A DNA stretch of 64,000 nucleotides, from positions 7,746,608 to 7,810,607 of the forward strand of contig NC_081551.1 in NCBI RefSeq assembly GCF_901000735.1. The letters are read 5' to 3'. How positions within the stretch are numbered: position 1 is the first letter of the stretch; every line of letters starts with the position of its first letter. A program made the translations under genes and the position numbers. Positions 22,398 through 33,430 of this stretch are shown here, one piece after another. Under the pieces are notes generated by a model. That model did no database searches. It was not told the DNA's origin and saw only the letters and a list, made by a program, of their open reading frames with translations. This DNA comes from Corylus avellana (lineage: Eukaryota > Streptophyta > Magnoliopsida > Fagales > Betulaceae).

Positions 22398-25300
22398 ATA
22401 TGATTAGCTGGAACTGCCGGGGGCTTGGGAACCTCCGGACAGTTCGAGACCTTCGCCGGCTGGTGAGGGAAAAGAAGCCCAAATTGGTTTTCTTAATGGA
22501 GACCAAACTACAAGCACATCGGTTGGAATTGATCAAAGTCCAACTAGGATTTCAAAGTGTGTTTGTAGTTGACAGTGTGGGAAGAAGTGGTGGATTGGCG
22601 CTCTTTTGGTTGAACGAGATTTCTGTGGAAATTCAAAATTTCAGCAGACGTCACATTAATGCTATAGTGAAGACGGAAGTAAACGAACAAAGCTGGAAAT
22701 TAACTTGTTTTTATGGCCATCCTGAGGTCAGCAAGCGGCCTGAGTCATGGAATCTACTGCGTCTCCTTCGCAATTTTGATCCTGTACCCTGGCTCTGCTT
22801 GGGAGATTTTAACGAAATAGTTGATCTCTCAGAAAAATGGGGTAAATGTAGAAAGGCCCAAAGGCAGATGGAAGACTTCAGAAGTGCTATTGAATCATGT
22901 CAGTTGGTGGATTTAGGTTTTTATGGACCTAAATTTACCTGGAACAACAAGAGAGAGGGAGGAGAATTTATAAAGGAGCGCCTGGATCGGGCAATGGCTA
23001 ACGTTCAATGGCAAGATCGCTTTCCTGTTAGGCGAATTGAGATTTTATCTACATGTACCTCTGACCACTCCCCAGTGTATATCCAGTTCCAAAAGCGGAT
23101 CCACAGAAGAAGGAAAAATGCAGGAAAGTTTCGCTATGAGGTGGCGTGGAACCAAAAAGAAGTAAAACAAGTGGTCAAAAAAATTTGGAGGGTCAAGCAA
23201 CCAGGTTATAATGGGTGGGGCCATGTAGTGGGGAATTTAAAGCAAAGTAAAAGCTCTTTTCTCCTTTGGAAGAAAATCAACAAAGACCCCACTGAAGGGG
23301 AAGTTAGTCGAATTCTGGAAAAGGTGAAATCCTTACAAGCTGACAACGGAAAATGGAATGTGAAAGAAATAAACAACCAACAAATGAAAGCACAGGAATT
23401 AATGTCGCAAATGGACTTAAAATGGCGTCAGAGGGCAAAAGAAACGTGGTTGGCCCATGGAGATAAAAATTCAAAATATTTTCATGCAAGCGCCTCACAG
23501 AGAAGAAGGATGAACCAGATTAATTCAATCATGGATCAATTTGGAGTTTACAGGGAAGACCCATCTGAGGTGGAAGGTGCTTTTGTGGAATATTTTCAGG
23601 AACTTCTTTCCTCATCAGAAACCAAAGAGATTGATGAATGTACACAAGTCATATCTGCCAGGATTTCGGAGGAGATGAATGGGAGGCTGCTCCGTGAGGT
23701 TACGAGGGATGAGGTCACTCTAGCCCTGCACCAAATGGCCCCTTTAAAATCACCCGGTCCAGACGGCTTCCCTGCTGCTTTTTACCAGGACCATTGGGAT
23801 TCAGTGGGTGAGGAGGTAACTTTTGCTATCAAGAATTTTTTTAATTCTGGTACTATAGATTCTGAAATCAATTATACCCATATTGCTTTGGTTCCCAAAA
23901 AGACTCACCCTCTAGGTGTGTCGGATTTCAGACCCATCAGTCTTTGTAACGTGGTTTATAAGATTCTTTCAAAAGTCATGGCAAATCGTCTTAAAATTTT
24001 ACTACCAAATATTATCTCTGGTAACCAATCGGCATTCATTCCGGGTCGGTTAATTTCAGATAACATTTTGGCAGCTTATGAAACTTTACACACTATGCAC
24101 ACTCGTATGTGTGGAAGAGTGGGGTATATGGCGGTGAAGCTCGATATGAGCAAAGCATATGACCGCGTAGAATGGGTCTTTCTTGAAAAGGTGATGAGGA
24201 GAATGGGCTTTGCAAATAAATGGGTTGATCTTGTGATGAAATGTATTACCACTGTGTCTTACTCTGTTATTGTGAATGGTTCAGCTGTGGGTTTTTTTAA
24301 GCCTACCCGGGGTATCCGACAAGGAGACCCACTATCCCCATATCTTTTCTTACTTTGTGCAGAAGTCCTAAGCGCAAAACTCACACATGAGGCATTGACG
24401 GGGAGACTGAAGGGGGTCCCTACTTCTTTCAAAGGTTTGAGATTAAACCATCTGTTTTTTGCTGACGACAGTTTGCTTTTCTGCAAAGCTACTGAACAGG
24501 AGTGGAACTACCTAAAAGGGGTGCTGGAGGCTTATGAGCAAGCGTCGGGCCAAAAACTGAACAACGACAAGACTTCAATCTTTTTTAGCCGAAACACAAG
24601 CCAAACTGACCGGGAGCGTATTTTGGCGGTTGTCGGCGTCCCAGCAACACAGAGGTTTGATACTTATTTGGGTCTGCCGGCGTTGGTGGGCAAATCCCGA
24701 ATTGGCGAATTCAAAAATTTGACAGACCGGGTGAAGCGGCGGGTCTCTGATTGGAAGACCAAATTACTTTCACAGGCAGGGAAAGAGGTCCTTTTAAAAG
24801 CGGTAGTGCAAGCTATTCCCACCTACAGCATGAGTATCTTTCTCCTTCCCAAAGAATTGTGCAAGGATATTAATCAATTGATGCAGAAGTTTTGGTGGGG
24901 TCATAAGGAGAATGACAGGAAAATTCACTGGATGAGCTGGGAGAAAATGGGAAGGGCTAAGGATAAAGGAGGGCTGGGATTTCGGGATTTGATTGGTTTC
25001 AACAAAGCTCTCCTTGCTAAACAAGGTTGGCGACTCACACAATTCCCCGAAAGCCTATCCGCCAGAATTATTAAAGCAAAGTACTACCAGCAGGGATCTT
25101 TTCTTTCGGCAAAATTGGGTAACCGTCCCTCTTTCGCTTGGAGGAGTATTTTATCGGGACGAGATTTATTAGAAGAAGGTATTATTTGACGCATTGGCAA
25201 TGGGAGAACAGCCCGAATAAAAAGCGATAAATGGATTCCCACGCCCAGTACCTACAAACCATGGTCCTCCAATCACATTTTCGACTCTGAAACTGTGGTG

Positions 25301-26515
25301 GCTGATCTTTTGGAGGGGAACCCGGTGCAATGGAATAAACACCTTATCTCTCAAACTTTTTGCGCAGAAGAGGCGGAAGTAATTTGCAATATCCCTTTAA
25401 GCCGATTTAATCGGGATGACAAAATTATCTGGCGTGTGACATCTTCCGGTGAATTCTCGGTTCGAAGCGCTTACCACTTGGAAATAGAAAGAAATGAAAG
25501 GAGGAGGGGGGAGTGCTCGTCTGGTGGTGCCGGTCAAGCAATCTGGAAAAAAATATGGAAACTGAAGATCCCAAACTCCACCAAAATGTTTCTGTGGAGG
25601 GCTTGTAATAATATCCTGCCCACAAAGTCCAATCTTAAGAAGCGGAAAGTCTTGCCGGAAGACCAATGCATGTTTTGCTGCAGGAGCCCAGAAAATACGG
25701 CCCATATTTTGTGGGACTGTGTCTCGTCACAGGATGTCTGGTGTGGGAGCAGCAGAAAATTACAAAAAATGGTGGTCGGGGGTGCATGTTTTACGAACAT
25801 TCTGGAGGAAATGGTGCAGCTGCTGCCAGAGGAGGATTTAGCATTATTTGCAATGATAGCCAAGGGAATTTGGAAGAGACGAAACGAAGTGCTTCATGGG
25901 GGACCCTTTACCCATCCTGATGAAGTAGTTGAAAAAGCCAAGACTTCTCTTCAACTCTTCCACAACGTAAACGCCAAGGCTCCAGAAGCACCTGCTGTAT
26001 CCTCGGCTGGGAGGCAGAAATGGGAACCTCCATCGTCTGGAATTTTTAAGGTGAACTGGGATGTAGCTATAGCCTCGAAGGAGAAGCGGATGGGAGTCGG
26101 TGTATTGATCCGGGATGAGAAGGGTTTCATGATAGCAGGCCTCGCCAAGCCCATATGGGCAGAACACGAACCGGTCACAGCAGAAGCTTCTGCTGCACTC
26201 TGTGCAGTGGAATTCTGCAGAGAGGTTGGAATTCATGACATTCTCTTGGAAGGGGACTCTCTAATGGTAGTGAAGGCCATAAATGATCCAAACCCAAACT
26301 TGCTACGGTATGGGCAGCTCATAGAAGACACCAGATTGGTTTTGGGATCCCTCCGTAGATGGAACGTTCGCCATGTCAAACGAGAAGCCAATTCAGCGGC
26401 TCATGAAATGGCCCAGCACGCTTTAAAGATCTCAAGTGACCAAGTGTGGCTTGAAGAACCCCCCCAGTGTATTCTTGATATTGTTATTTTAGAGCAATTA
26501 GCTCTATCTATGTAG
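22394..26515 (+). pseudogene. LINE ORF2: endonuclease, RT, zf-RVT, RNase H; one nonsense codon
   Basis: A frame of about 1373 codons interrupted only by TGA at 25187-25189 (codon 932), where related ORF2 proteins have Trp (GII-W-RIGNG); the frame resumes at once. Domains: APE endonuclease (SWNCRGLG at 5-12, MET with catalytic Glu36, LGDFNEI, SDHSPV at 223-228); reverse transcriptase (DFRPISLCNVVYK, KLDMSKAYDRVEW, GIRQGDPLSPYLF, catalytic FADD at 689-692); zf-RVT (PNSTKMFLWRACNNILPT, CMFCCRSPENTAHILWDC); and a C-terminal RNase H (VNWDVAI near 1220, EGDSLMVVKAIN, VKREANSAAHEMA). Truncation at 931 would remove zf-RVT and RNase H but keep EN and RT. Confidence 0.93.
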
Positions 26516-26599
26516 GGCTTTGTCCCGCATTTCTCAGTTTTTTTCTGAATAAAGATTGTTTTCTCTCAAAAAAAAAAAAAAAAATAAGCTTGCAATACA

Positions 26600-27061
26600 A
26601 TATGTATAATTCACCAGATTAGATTTTCATTTATTTATTTTTTTAATTTGTAGTCGCTGAAAAAAGAAAGCCTATTTGCATGCATTACCGTGATCATAAG
26701 ACCTTGGTGATTTAGGACGGCGCGGCTCTCTATGTTCTGATTTGAGTTGGGGTTGGGAGCAAGAACACCATGGAAAAAAGCTCTATGAATTTGAAATGGA
26801 CAAAATACTTCAGGTCTTTGTCGGTAAAAAAAAAAAAAAAAACTGGCGATAAAGTCTTCTAGACTGATCGAATTTACTGCAAATAAAGTACTTAAATTAG
26901 GGCAGACAATTTTTAAAACCATAGGTAAATTTGACACAAATTTAATATAAAATTAATGAATTATGATCGAAAGGCTTAACTCGTTTAATTAAATTGAGAA
27001 AATTACGGTTGACATATATAGTTTTATATACATGCATAAACTATTAAAAGAGAGTATGAGC
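26600..27061. other. Intergenic, no gene recognised
   Basis: AT-rich with two A/T homopolymer runs (26630-26650 and 26826-26841). Nothing else identified. Confidence 0.5.
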
Positions 27062-27700
27062 TTAAACTTTTTTTTTGGAACGGAAATCATTTCCTTGATA
27101 AAAGATCAAGAGCATAAAACTATTTTAACACAGTCTGCATAGAGCATAAAGTTCTGAAAAATCATAGCAAAATGCTATAAGGTTACAAAGTCATAAATAC
27201 AATCATAAATTCTTACAAACAAGTACATGCATATTGCCCCATGTACAACCACAGTTAAGAAATAGATCTGCTTCATGAAAACTAGATCTAGGTCGTGGAT
27301 AGCCCAAATACGTACAAAAAAACAAAAACCAAAACAACAAAAAACCTAAAAATCCGGCCGTGAGAGATAAATCTCCACACCGATCTACTCCTCCTCCGCC
27401 TTAAGGTCAAGAGACAATTCACATCCTCGACCAGATGGTTAGGACAAAAAGAATAAAAAAAAAAAAAAATCAAAACAAAAACAAAAAACAAAAAATCCTC
27501 ACAAGCAGCAACTGAGGAGCACAACATCGTAGACATCTCCAGAAAGACACGTCTTGGCTGATGAAGAGATCCAAGTTTGAAAGAATTAGATATAGATCTA
27601 GATCTAAAACACACCCACTAGGAACGGAAACCATGGAGAAGACATCGAGCACTGCTACCAGGGAAAGGGGAGGAGGGAATATCGTCCCTCCAACTTTTAG
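27062..27700 (-). mobile_element. LINE-like retroposon, copy 1 (minus)
   Basis: It begins on plus with a T-run then GGAACGGAAATCATTTCC and GATCAAGAGCATAAAACT, matching the start of the retroposon at 36705 (T-run, GAAGGAAAATCATTCTC, AATCAAGAGCATTAAAACTC, then a similar ATAAAGTTCTGAAA / ATAACGTTCTGAAA). Read on minus, the T-run is a poly(A) tail. The far end is not fixed, and no reverse transcriptase or other domain is visible. Confidence 0.5.
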
Positions 27701-28574
27701 TTTGAGCTCATACTTGAGTGAAAGTATTAAAGTATTGATTAAATGATTAAATTTACATATTTCTATCAACTAAATTTTTAAATAAACATTAATTTAATAT
27801 GCAATAGCTATCTTTAGAGAGCAATAGTGAGTGTACCGGGTTGGTATGGGGAAAGTGGGCAGAGTTCTGTTTCCTAGTTGTAAGGTTAGGTTTGAAGTTT
27901 ACCTGTTTTACCCGTCAGTAAACACATCGGCGCCAAGCCTTCTACTTGTTATCCATCATCATAAGGTTTCCATAACTGATGCTGAGAAAGAGGAAAAGGT
28001 GGTAACTATAGCTAAGGGAATTAATTGTGTAATGAAATCCAATCTTCATAAGCTGTCTGCATTCTATCGTATGAGCAAATCATGTCTAGATTCAAAGTAT
28101 GTAGGAAGACAAAAGGAGAGCAAGTAATGTGGCATTCAATGCAGTCAATTAAGACTCAAAGGAAACATTCACACTCAATGCAAAGAAAGGAAACGTTAAC
28201 CGTTATTTATTTATCGTTATTTTCCTCTTTAATGTTACAATTATTCCTTTATTCACGCTATTATATTTGATGTATATAAGGGTGTCGTGCACACCATGTA
28301 AATTAATTCAAAATTATGTAGCAATACAAACATATATACATCTTGCAATTCAGAATTTTATCTGTACTCCAGCGCTTGTTCCTCCACCTCACAGAGTCAC
28401 AGAATCCACATGTAAAGTTTTTTCCTTTTCCATATATATATTTTTTTAAGATAAAAATGACTTTGAAAATCAGCACGAATAAATACGGGAGTGAGCTCAT
28501 TGGAGCATGAGTAGCATTTCTTGGGGGGGTCATTTCTCTTTCCTTTTTCGGTGTTTTACTGCCTCACTTTTTCT
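27701..28574. other. Unclear stretch; possible copia-type LTR piece at 28130-28450
   Basis: 27831-28127 is an open frame of 98 residues without a recognisable family. From about 28130 the sequence has LTR-like features (repeated GGAAAC(A/G)TT, a TATA-like TGTATATAAGGG at about 28270) but no paired end or primer-binding site. Confidence 0.3.
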
Positions 28575-28596
28575 TAGGGGTGCAAAGGCGGGCGGT

Positions 28597-28761
28597 TTTT
28601 AACCGCCCGCTAACCGCTAACCGCTATAACCGCCAACCGCCTAACCGTCTAACCGTCTAACCGCATTAACCGCTAACCGCCTAACCGCCATAACCGCCTA
28701 GCGGTTAGCGGTTAGCGGTTATTGGGTCTACTAACCGTAACCGCTAACCGCTAACCGCCTT
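28597..28761. repeat. TAACCGCC short-repeat array with inverted part
   Basis: About 20 units of TAACCGC(C/T) of 7-8 bp. In the middle (about 28700-28722) the units invert to GCGGTTAGCGGTTAGCGG, so the array can fold on itself. Confidence 0.9.
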
Positions 28762-28814
28762 TTTATATAATATATTTTTATAATTATAATTATAAAAATA
28801 TTTATACATATAAC

Positions 28815-29012
28815 ATAATCACTTGATCATTAAATCACAATTTTTTTAAAAAATAATTAAATCACAATTTGAGTATTAATATATTATCACTATAATTTAT
28901 ATGATTATATCATATAATCACTTGATCATTAAATCACAATTTTTTTAAAAAAATAATTAAATCACAATTTGAGTATTAATATATTATCACTATAATTTAT
29001 ATGATTATATCA
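28815..29012. repeat. Tandem duplication, period 99 bp
   Basis: The stretch with CACTTGATCATTAAATCACA at 28820 recurs at 28919 almost unchanged (one extra A). A related, more diverged pair lies at about 28985-29090 and 29405-29520 (sharing ACATATATAATATGACATAA). Confidence 0.9.
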
Positions 29013-29822
29013 CATGAGATTGATTATTAAATCATTTGATTATATAATAACAAATTATACATATATAATATGACATAACTCATAAGTATACTAATTCATA
29101 CTAATACAACAATTAAATATCTAGAGACTTATTTCCAATGTATGTTATAAACCTATAAGTCTATATAAGTCTACATATGTATATGAATAATATAAATGTA
29201 TAATATCAATAGTTAATCATATGATTCAATGACAATTCAAATACTTTATTCAAGACTTCAAGTGAATCATATTATTAATGTACAATGATGATATGATTCG
29301 TATAATATCAAATTAAGTAATTGACATTGGATTAAACAATGACCAATGTGTTACTTATAAACATAATTTAAGTATTAATGTATTATCATTATAATTTTAA
29401 TAATTTATATATTATCACTATAATTGATATGATTATATCACATGATGACTTGATCATTAAATCATATGATTATATAATAATAAATAATACATATATAATA
29501 TGACATAACTCATAAGTCATAAGTCTACAAGTTAATCATATGATTCATGTACAATGATAATCACAATTGATTCAATTGAATTAAACAATATGTTACTTAT
29601 AACTACAAGTCTACCATTTAATTAAAGCATTATTAGATACTTTAGGAATTTAGGATTTAGGAGTTTGAACATTACCATTTACCATTAGATATTAAGTTCA
29701 ATTCAAAGAAAAAAGATTATAAGTAAATATGATAAGAATTTAAATAATTAATCATATGAATCATATGATATAATTTAATGAGACTATATGATTATATAAT
29801 ATCAAATTAAGTAATTGACATT

Positions 29823-29922
29823 NNNNNNNNNNNNNNNNNNNNNNNNNNNNNNNNNNNNNNNNNNNNNNNNNNNNNNNNNNNNNNNNNNNNNNNNNNNNNN
29901 NNNNNNNNNNNNNNNNNNNNNN
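29823..29922. other. Assembly gap, 100 N
   Basis: A run of 100 N within AT-rich repeat sequence. Confidence 0.99.
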
Positions 29923-30203
29923 ATATATAACAGAACTAACTTATCTACCAAAAAACAAAAACACTCGTTTTTGTTTATTTAGAATTTTGGCACACACTAC
30001 ATTTTAGCTACTACATTGATGTTTGATACCCTCCATGAAAAACAGTCTTCACTCCACCTCGTATCTCCATTCCTCAATGTTCAGTTGTTCACCTACATAT
30101 AGAAACGGAAAAAAAAAATAATAATAATAATATATATAGAGCTCTATATATGTGCAGCATGTCTTTCTAAGAAATTATCATCCACAAAGAAGAAAGAAAT
30201 TGG

Positions 30204-33200
30204 TTACCAGCTCCATTCCATGGGGTTGCCCCTAGTCCTGGAGGTTCTATTTGGCGTAGCCACCTTCTCTTTGAACACTGAAATTGTCCTTTCCTTCACA
30301 TTATCCACGAAGCTGAAATAAGCTTCCCTCCATTTCTTCTTCAACATCATCACACCAAGAACTCCCCATAATCCACTCACGTATCCTGCAGACATACAGA
30401 TGTAAAGCCATTCTATTTTGGATTCGTTTCCTGCTCCTTCATTGTCAGCTTCAGGCGGCGGCGGCGGGTCGGCGCTCGCACACTTGGGTAGCGGGAAGCC
30501 ACAGAGTTGAGGGTTGCCAATGTAACTGGAAGGATCAAAGGTCTGCAGCTGATAGCCTGATGGAATTTGTCCTGACAGGTTGTTGTAGGACACGTTCAAA
30601 TGGCTTAGAGAAGTTAGCGCAGACATGGTTTGTGGAATTGTGCCAGAGAGCTGGTTTCTTGAAAAGTCCAGAGACTCCAATGACCTTATGTTGCCAATCA
30701 TGTCAGGGGTTTTCCCTGTCAAATGGTTGTGGGACAAGTTCAATCCGTGTAGTCCTGTCAGGCTTGTTAACTCCTCCGGGATGATTCCGACCAGTTTATT
30801 ATGGGAAAGATCCATGTTGATTAGGTATTTGAGCGTCTTGGTGTACTCGAGCTGTTTCCCTTTCATGAACTGAACCATGTTTTCGCCATAAGTAGTTGAC
30901 CATTTATACAGACCAATGTCACTCATTGCTGTATACCCAGAAGTCATGCCCCTCAAATTGCCAAAACAGACAGGGATTGTTCCTGGTAGATTGTTGTCTG
31001 CAAGGTCAAGCACCCGAAGCTCAATAAGGTGACATATTTCTAAAGGAATAGTCCCATCAAACTTATTTGATCGCAGGCGAAGAATTTCAAGGCCCGACAT
31101 GCTCTCTCCAATCCATCTGGGAATGTTTCCAGATAATCGATTTTCACCGCCATCGAAAATAACCATGCTTGTACAATTGCGTAGAGACGACGGCAGCTCT
31201 CCATGAAGACTGTTGTTGCTCAAATGCAAAGACTGCAGTGATGTTGCATTTCCAATTGAGGCTGGGATGACCCCAGAAAACTTGTTGGCTGAAAAGTCTA
31301 GAACAACCAAGATCTGGAAATCGCTCCAACAATCTGGGATGTCACCAGATAGCATGTTTTTGGAGAGATCAAGAACTCGCAGGGTATTTACTCTGCACAA
31401 TGAGTCTGGGATAGAACCGGTTATTTGATTGCCAGAGAGAAGTAAGTTGTCCAGTGTGGGCGTCATGGTGCCAATATCTTCTGGAATTCGACCAGAAATT
31501 AAGTTGTTAGTGAGATCCAACCTATTTAGAATAGAAGGAAAAGTTGGCAAGGGGCCTTCAAATTTGTTGGAGCTCAAGTACAGATTCATGTAGAAAGAAT
31601 CTGGTTTGGAAAATGTTGGCAGTTTGCCCCTGATCTGGTTTAAGGATAGGTCCAAATAGGAAAAGTTGAGGTTTGGAAGCCACTGCGGCAGAACATCGGC
31701 GATGCTTGTGTTGGAGAGATACAAGGTAATGACTCTTTTCTGCATCCGGAGCCAAGGTGGAAATTGAGGCCCAATATTGCAAGATCTCATGTTTATGTAA
31801 TTGACTTGAAATGGGGGCAACCAGTCAGATTTTATTCTCAAAGCCAAAGAGTTGACACCAATGTCAAATTCTTCTAATCTTGAGAGGTTGGCAAGGTGGG
31901 CTTCTGTCATGGTTCCTTGCAAGAAATTGGTGTTCATGAGAAATTTCTCAAGCAGCGAAAGTTGCCCAAATGATTCTGGAACTGTTCCATTCAGATGATT
32001 ACGAGAAAAATCCAACATTCTCAACTTTGTCAATGCCCCATATGATGCTGGAATGGGACCAAAGAATGAGTTGTTGGCAAGATCTAGGATTTTTAGGTTC
32101 GAAAATTGTGAAAACCATTCAGGCAAAGGACTTCTAACTCTGTTCCATCTCAAACTCAGTTTCTCTAGACTGCTCCCTATGCACCCAGATGCATCTTTAG
32201 AAGGCTCTGCTATTGTTTCGTTTAATCTGTTCATGGTTAAATCTAACACTTCCAAGCTACAAAGATTCCACAAAGAACTTGGTATGCCTCCCTCTAATGA
32301 ATTAAACGACAGGTCTAGGACTACAAGAGAACTGAGATTCCCCAAACCATTTGGAATTTCGCCTGTCAAATTATTATTGCCAAGATTGAGATGCACAAGG
32401 CTTTCCAGGCTACTCAACCACGGAGGAATTGTAAAACCAAAGACATTGGCTGAAAGATCAAGGACTTTCAGCGCACGCATGTGCTTGATATTATCAGGAA
32501 TAGGACCTTGGAGTGCGTTTACACTAATGTCAAAGTGTTGAAGAAGCGTGGAATTGACATAATCATGGAACATATTAACATGATGATCACCATCACCAAG
32601 TCCACACGATGACAAACGTAAATCAGCCAAAAGGGTAAGCTTGTTGAGTACCTGAACAATGTCAGAGGCGTTCTGGAGGTTCATCCAGCTCATGTCAAGG
32701 ATTTCCAGAGATGAAAGACGGGAAAGCCATTGGAGGTTCCTGGCAGATAGCTGAAACTCATATTCGCTTGCACCACTGCTAAGATCAAGAGCATGCAGCC
32801 CAGACAGATCACCAAGTTCATCAGGAACCAACCCTTTAAACCGCGCATTCGAAAGATTAAGATATCTCAATCTTTGCATTGAGCCAAAGAAAGTGGGAAT
32901 TTGGCTTCCCATGAAATCGTTCCAGCTCAAATCCAGGTACTCCAAATATTTCAACTCCAGCAAAGAAGGGTCGACAGCATTGGCTTTCAACTGGTCGGAA
33001 AGTTCAAGGATGTATCCAAACAAATCTGGATAGACAGGGTTTTGGAGGTCAAGCATGACAACATTTCCAGTGCTGTTGTTGCAGCTAACTCCTTCCCATT
33101 TGCAGCAGTCTTTGCCCGTCCACGAAGTGAGCCGACTGAGGTTGCCGGAGAGGCTGTCTTTGAACTGCAGAAGCGCCAATCTTTCTGCTTCTATGCAGGT

Positions 33201-33287
33201 TGCACAGCAGCAGAAGTTTGAGATTTGTAGGAGAAAAGGAATTACAGCGGCAAGAACAGTATAGGAGTAGGAGTAGTAGCGCCCCAT
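30204..33287 (-). CDS. LRR receptor-like protein, EIX2 type
   Basis: Single exon. I prefer the Met at 33287 because it directly precedes a hydrophobic signal peptide (TVLAAVIPFLLQ), giving 1027 residues; the frame is open to 33320 and could add 11. Order: signal peptide; N-terminal cap (CIEAERLALLQFKDSL, DCCKWEGVSC); about 30 extracellular LRRs of the plant type (LxxLxLxxNxLxGxIP) with many N-glycosylation sites; an island before the last repeats (MVQFMKGKQLEYTKTLKYL); the LQTFDPSSYIGNPQLCGFPL cap; a Pro run and acidic stretch; one membrane helix with small residues (AGYVSGLWGVLG); and a short basic cytoplasmic tail (KKKWREAYFSFVDNV) with no kinase. EIX2-type RLPs sense microbial patterns at the plasma membrane and signal through SOBIR1/BAK1-type kinases; that role is inferred from family. 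The ligand is unknown. Confidence 0.92.
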   Translation of the reverse strand: MGRYYSYSYTVLAAVIPFLLQISNFCCCATCIEAERLALLQFKDSLSGNLSRLTSWTGKDCCKWEGVSCNNSTGNVVMLDLQNPVYPDLFGYILELSDQLKANAVDPSLLELKYLEYLDLSWNDFMGSQIPTFFGSMQRLRYLNLSNARFKGLVPDELGDLSGLHALDLSSGASEYEFQLSARNLQWLSRLSSLEILDMSWMNLQNASDIVQVLNKLTLLADLRLSSCGLGDGDHHVNMFHDYVNSTLLQHFDISVNALQGPIPDNIKHMRALKVLDLSANVFGFTIPPWLSSLESLVHLNLGNNNLTGEIPNGLGNLSSLVVLDLSFNSLEGGIPSSLWNLCSLEVLDLTMNRLNETIAEPSKDASGCIGSSLEKLSLRWNRVRSPLPEWFSQFSNLKILDLANNSFFGPIPASYGALTKLRMLDFSRNHLNGTVPESFGQLSLLEKFLMNTNFLQGTMTEAHLANLSRLEEFDIGVNSLALRIKSDWLPPFQVNYINMRSCNIGPQFPPWLRMQKRVITLYLSNTSIADVLPQWLPNLNFSYLDLSLNQIRGKLPTFSKPDSFYMNLYLSSNKFEGPLPTFPSILNRLDLTNNLISGRIPEDIGTMTPTLDNLLLSGNQITGSIPDSLCRVNTLRVLDLSKNMLSGDIPDCWSDFQILVVLDFSANKFSGVIPASIGNATSLQSLHLSNNSLHGELPSSLRNCTSMVIFDGGENRLSGNIPRWIGESMSGLEILRLRSNKFDGTIPLEICHLIELRVLDLADNNLPGTIPVCFGNLRGMTSGYTAMSDIGLYKWSTTYGENMVQFMKGKQLEYTKTLKYLINMDLSHNKLVGIIPEELTSLTGLHGLNLSHNHLTGKTPDMIGNIRSLESLDFSRNQLSGTIPQTMSALTSLSHLNVSYNNLSGQIPSGYQLQTFDPSSYIGNPQLCGFPLPKCASADPPPPPEADNEGAGNESKIEWLYICMSAGYVSGLWGVLGVMMLKKKWREAYFSFVDNVKERTISVFKEKVATPNRTSRTRGNPMEWSW

Positions 33288-33410
33288 GTTCAAAGTTGCT
33301 GTCATCAATGGCTGAATCAATGTATATGTATCCCATGATTATGATGAGAGTGGCCTAATTAACTCGCTTTTGATTTTGTAAGTCAGTCAACTGATTTTGG
33401 AAGTGGGTTG

Positions 33411-33430
33411 CTATAAAATATAAATATTTT
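33411..33430 (-). promoter_or_regulatory. Possible TATA region of the RLP gene
   Basis: On minus, ATTTATATTTTATAG lies about 130 bases upstream of the chosen start codon. The same sequence is kept in the duplicated upstream copy (about 37776-37796). Position and composition fit a plant TATA box, but nothing else supports it. Confidence 0.3.

Larger units (their letters stand above)
20714..26599 (+). mobile_element. Full-length L1-type LINE with 17-bp TSD
   Basis: AATAAGCTTGCAATACA occurs at 20714-20730 and again at 26583-26599, directly after an A-run (about 26568-26584) that follows an AATAAA signal (about 26549). The body (20731-26582) holds ORF1 and ORF2 in the usual order. Presence of the 5' end, a poly(A) tail and perfect target duplications show an intact, fairly recent insertion by target-primed reverse transcription. 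It landed downstream of the CRK pseudogene. Confidence 0.95.
28575..29822. mobile_element. hAT-like non-autonomous element, right end not seen
   Basis: It starts TAGGGGTGCAAAGGCGGGCG, a form typical of hAT-type ends, followed by a dense TAACCGC array and then about 1 kb of very AT-rich sequence with internal duplications. There is no transposase. The right end is in or beyond the gap at 29823, so class and length are inference. Confidence 0.45.

Noticed and set aside
20849..26236. Minus-strand frames inside the LINE
   Set aside because: Shadows of ORF1 and ORF2, which carry clear domains on plus.
27831..28127. 98-residue open frame as a host gene
   Set aside because: No recognisable motif, no splice context, next to repeat sequence; kept only as a note.
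30560..33336. Open frames on the plus strand opposite the RLP gene
   Set aside because: Shadows of the LRR coding sequence on the other strand.
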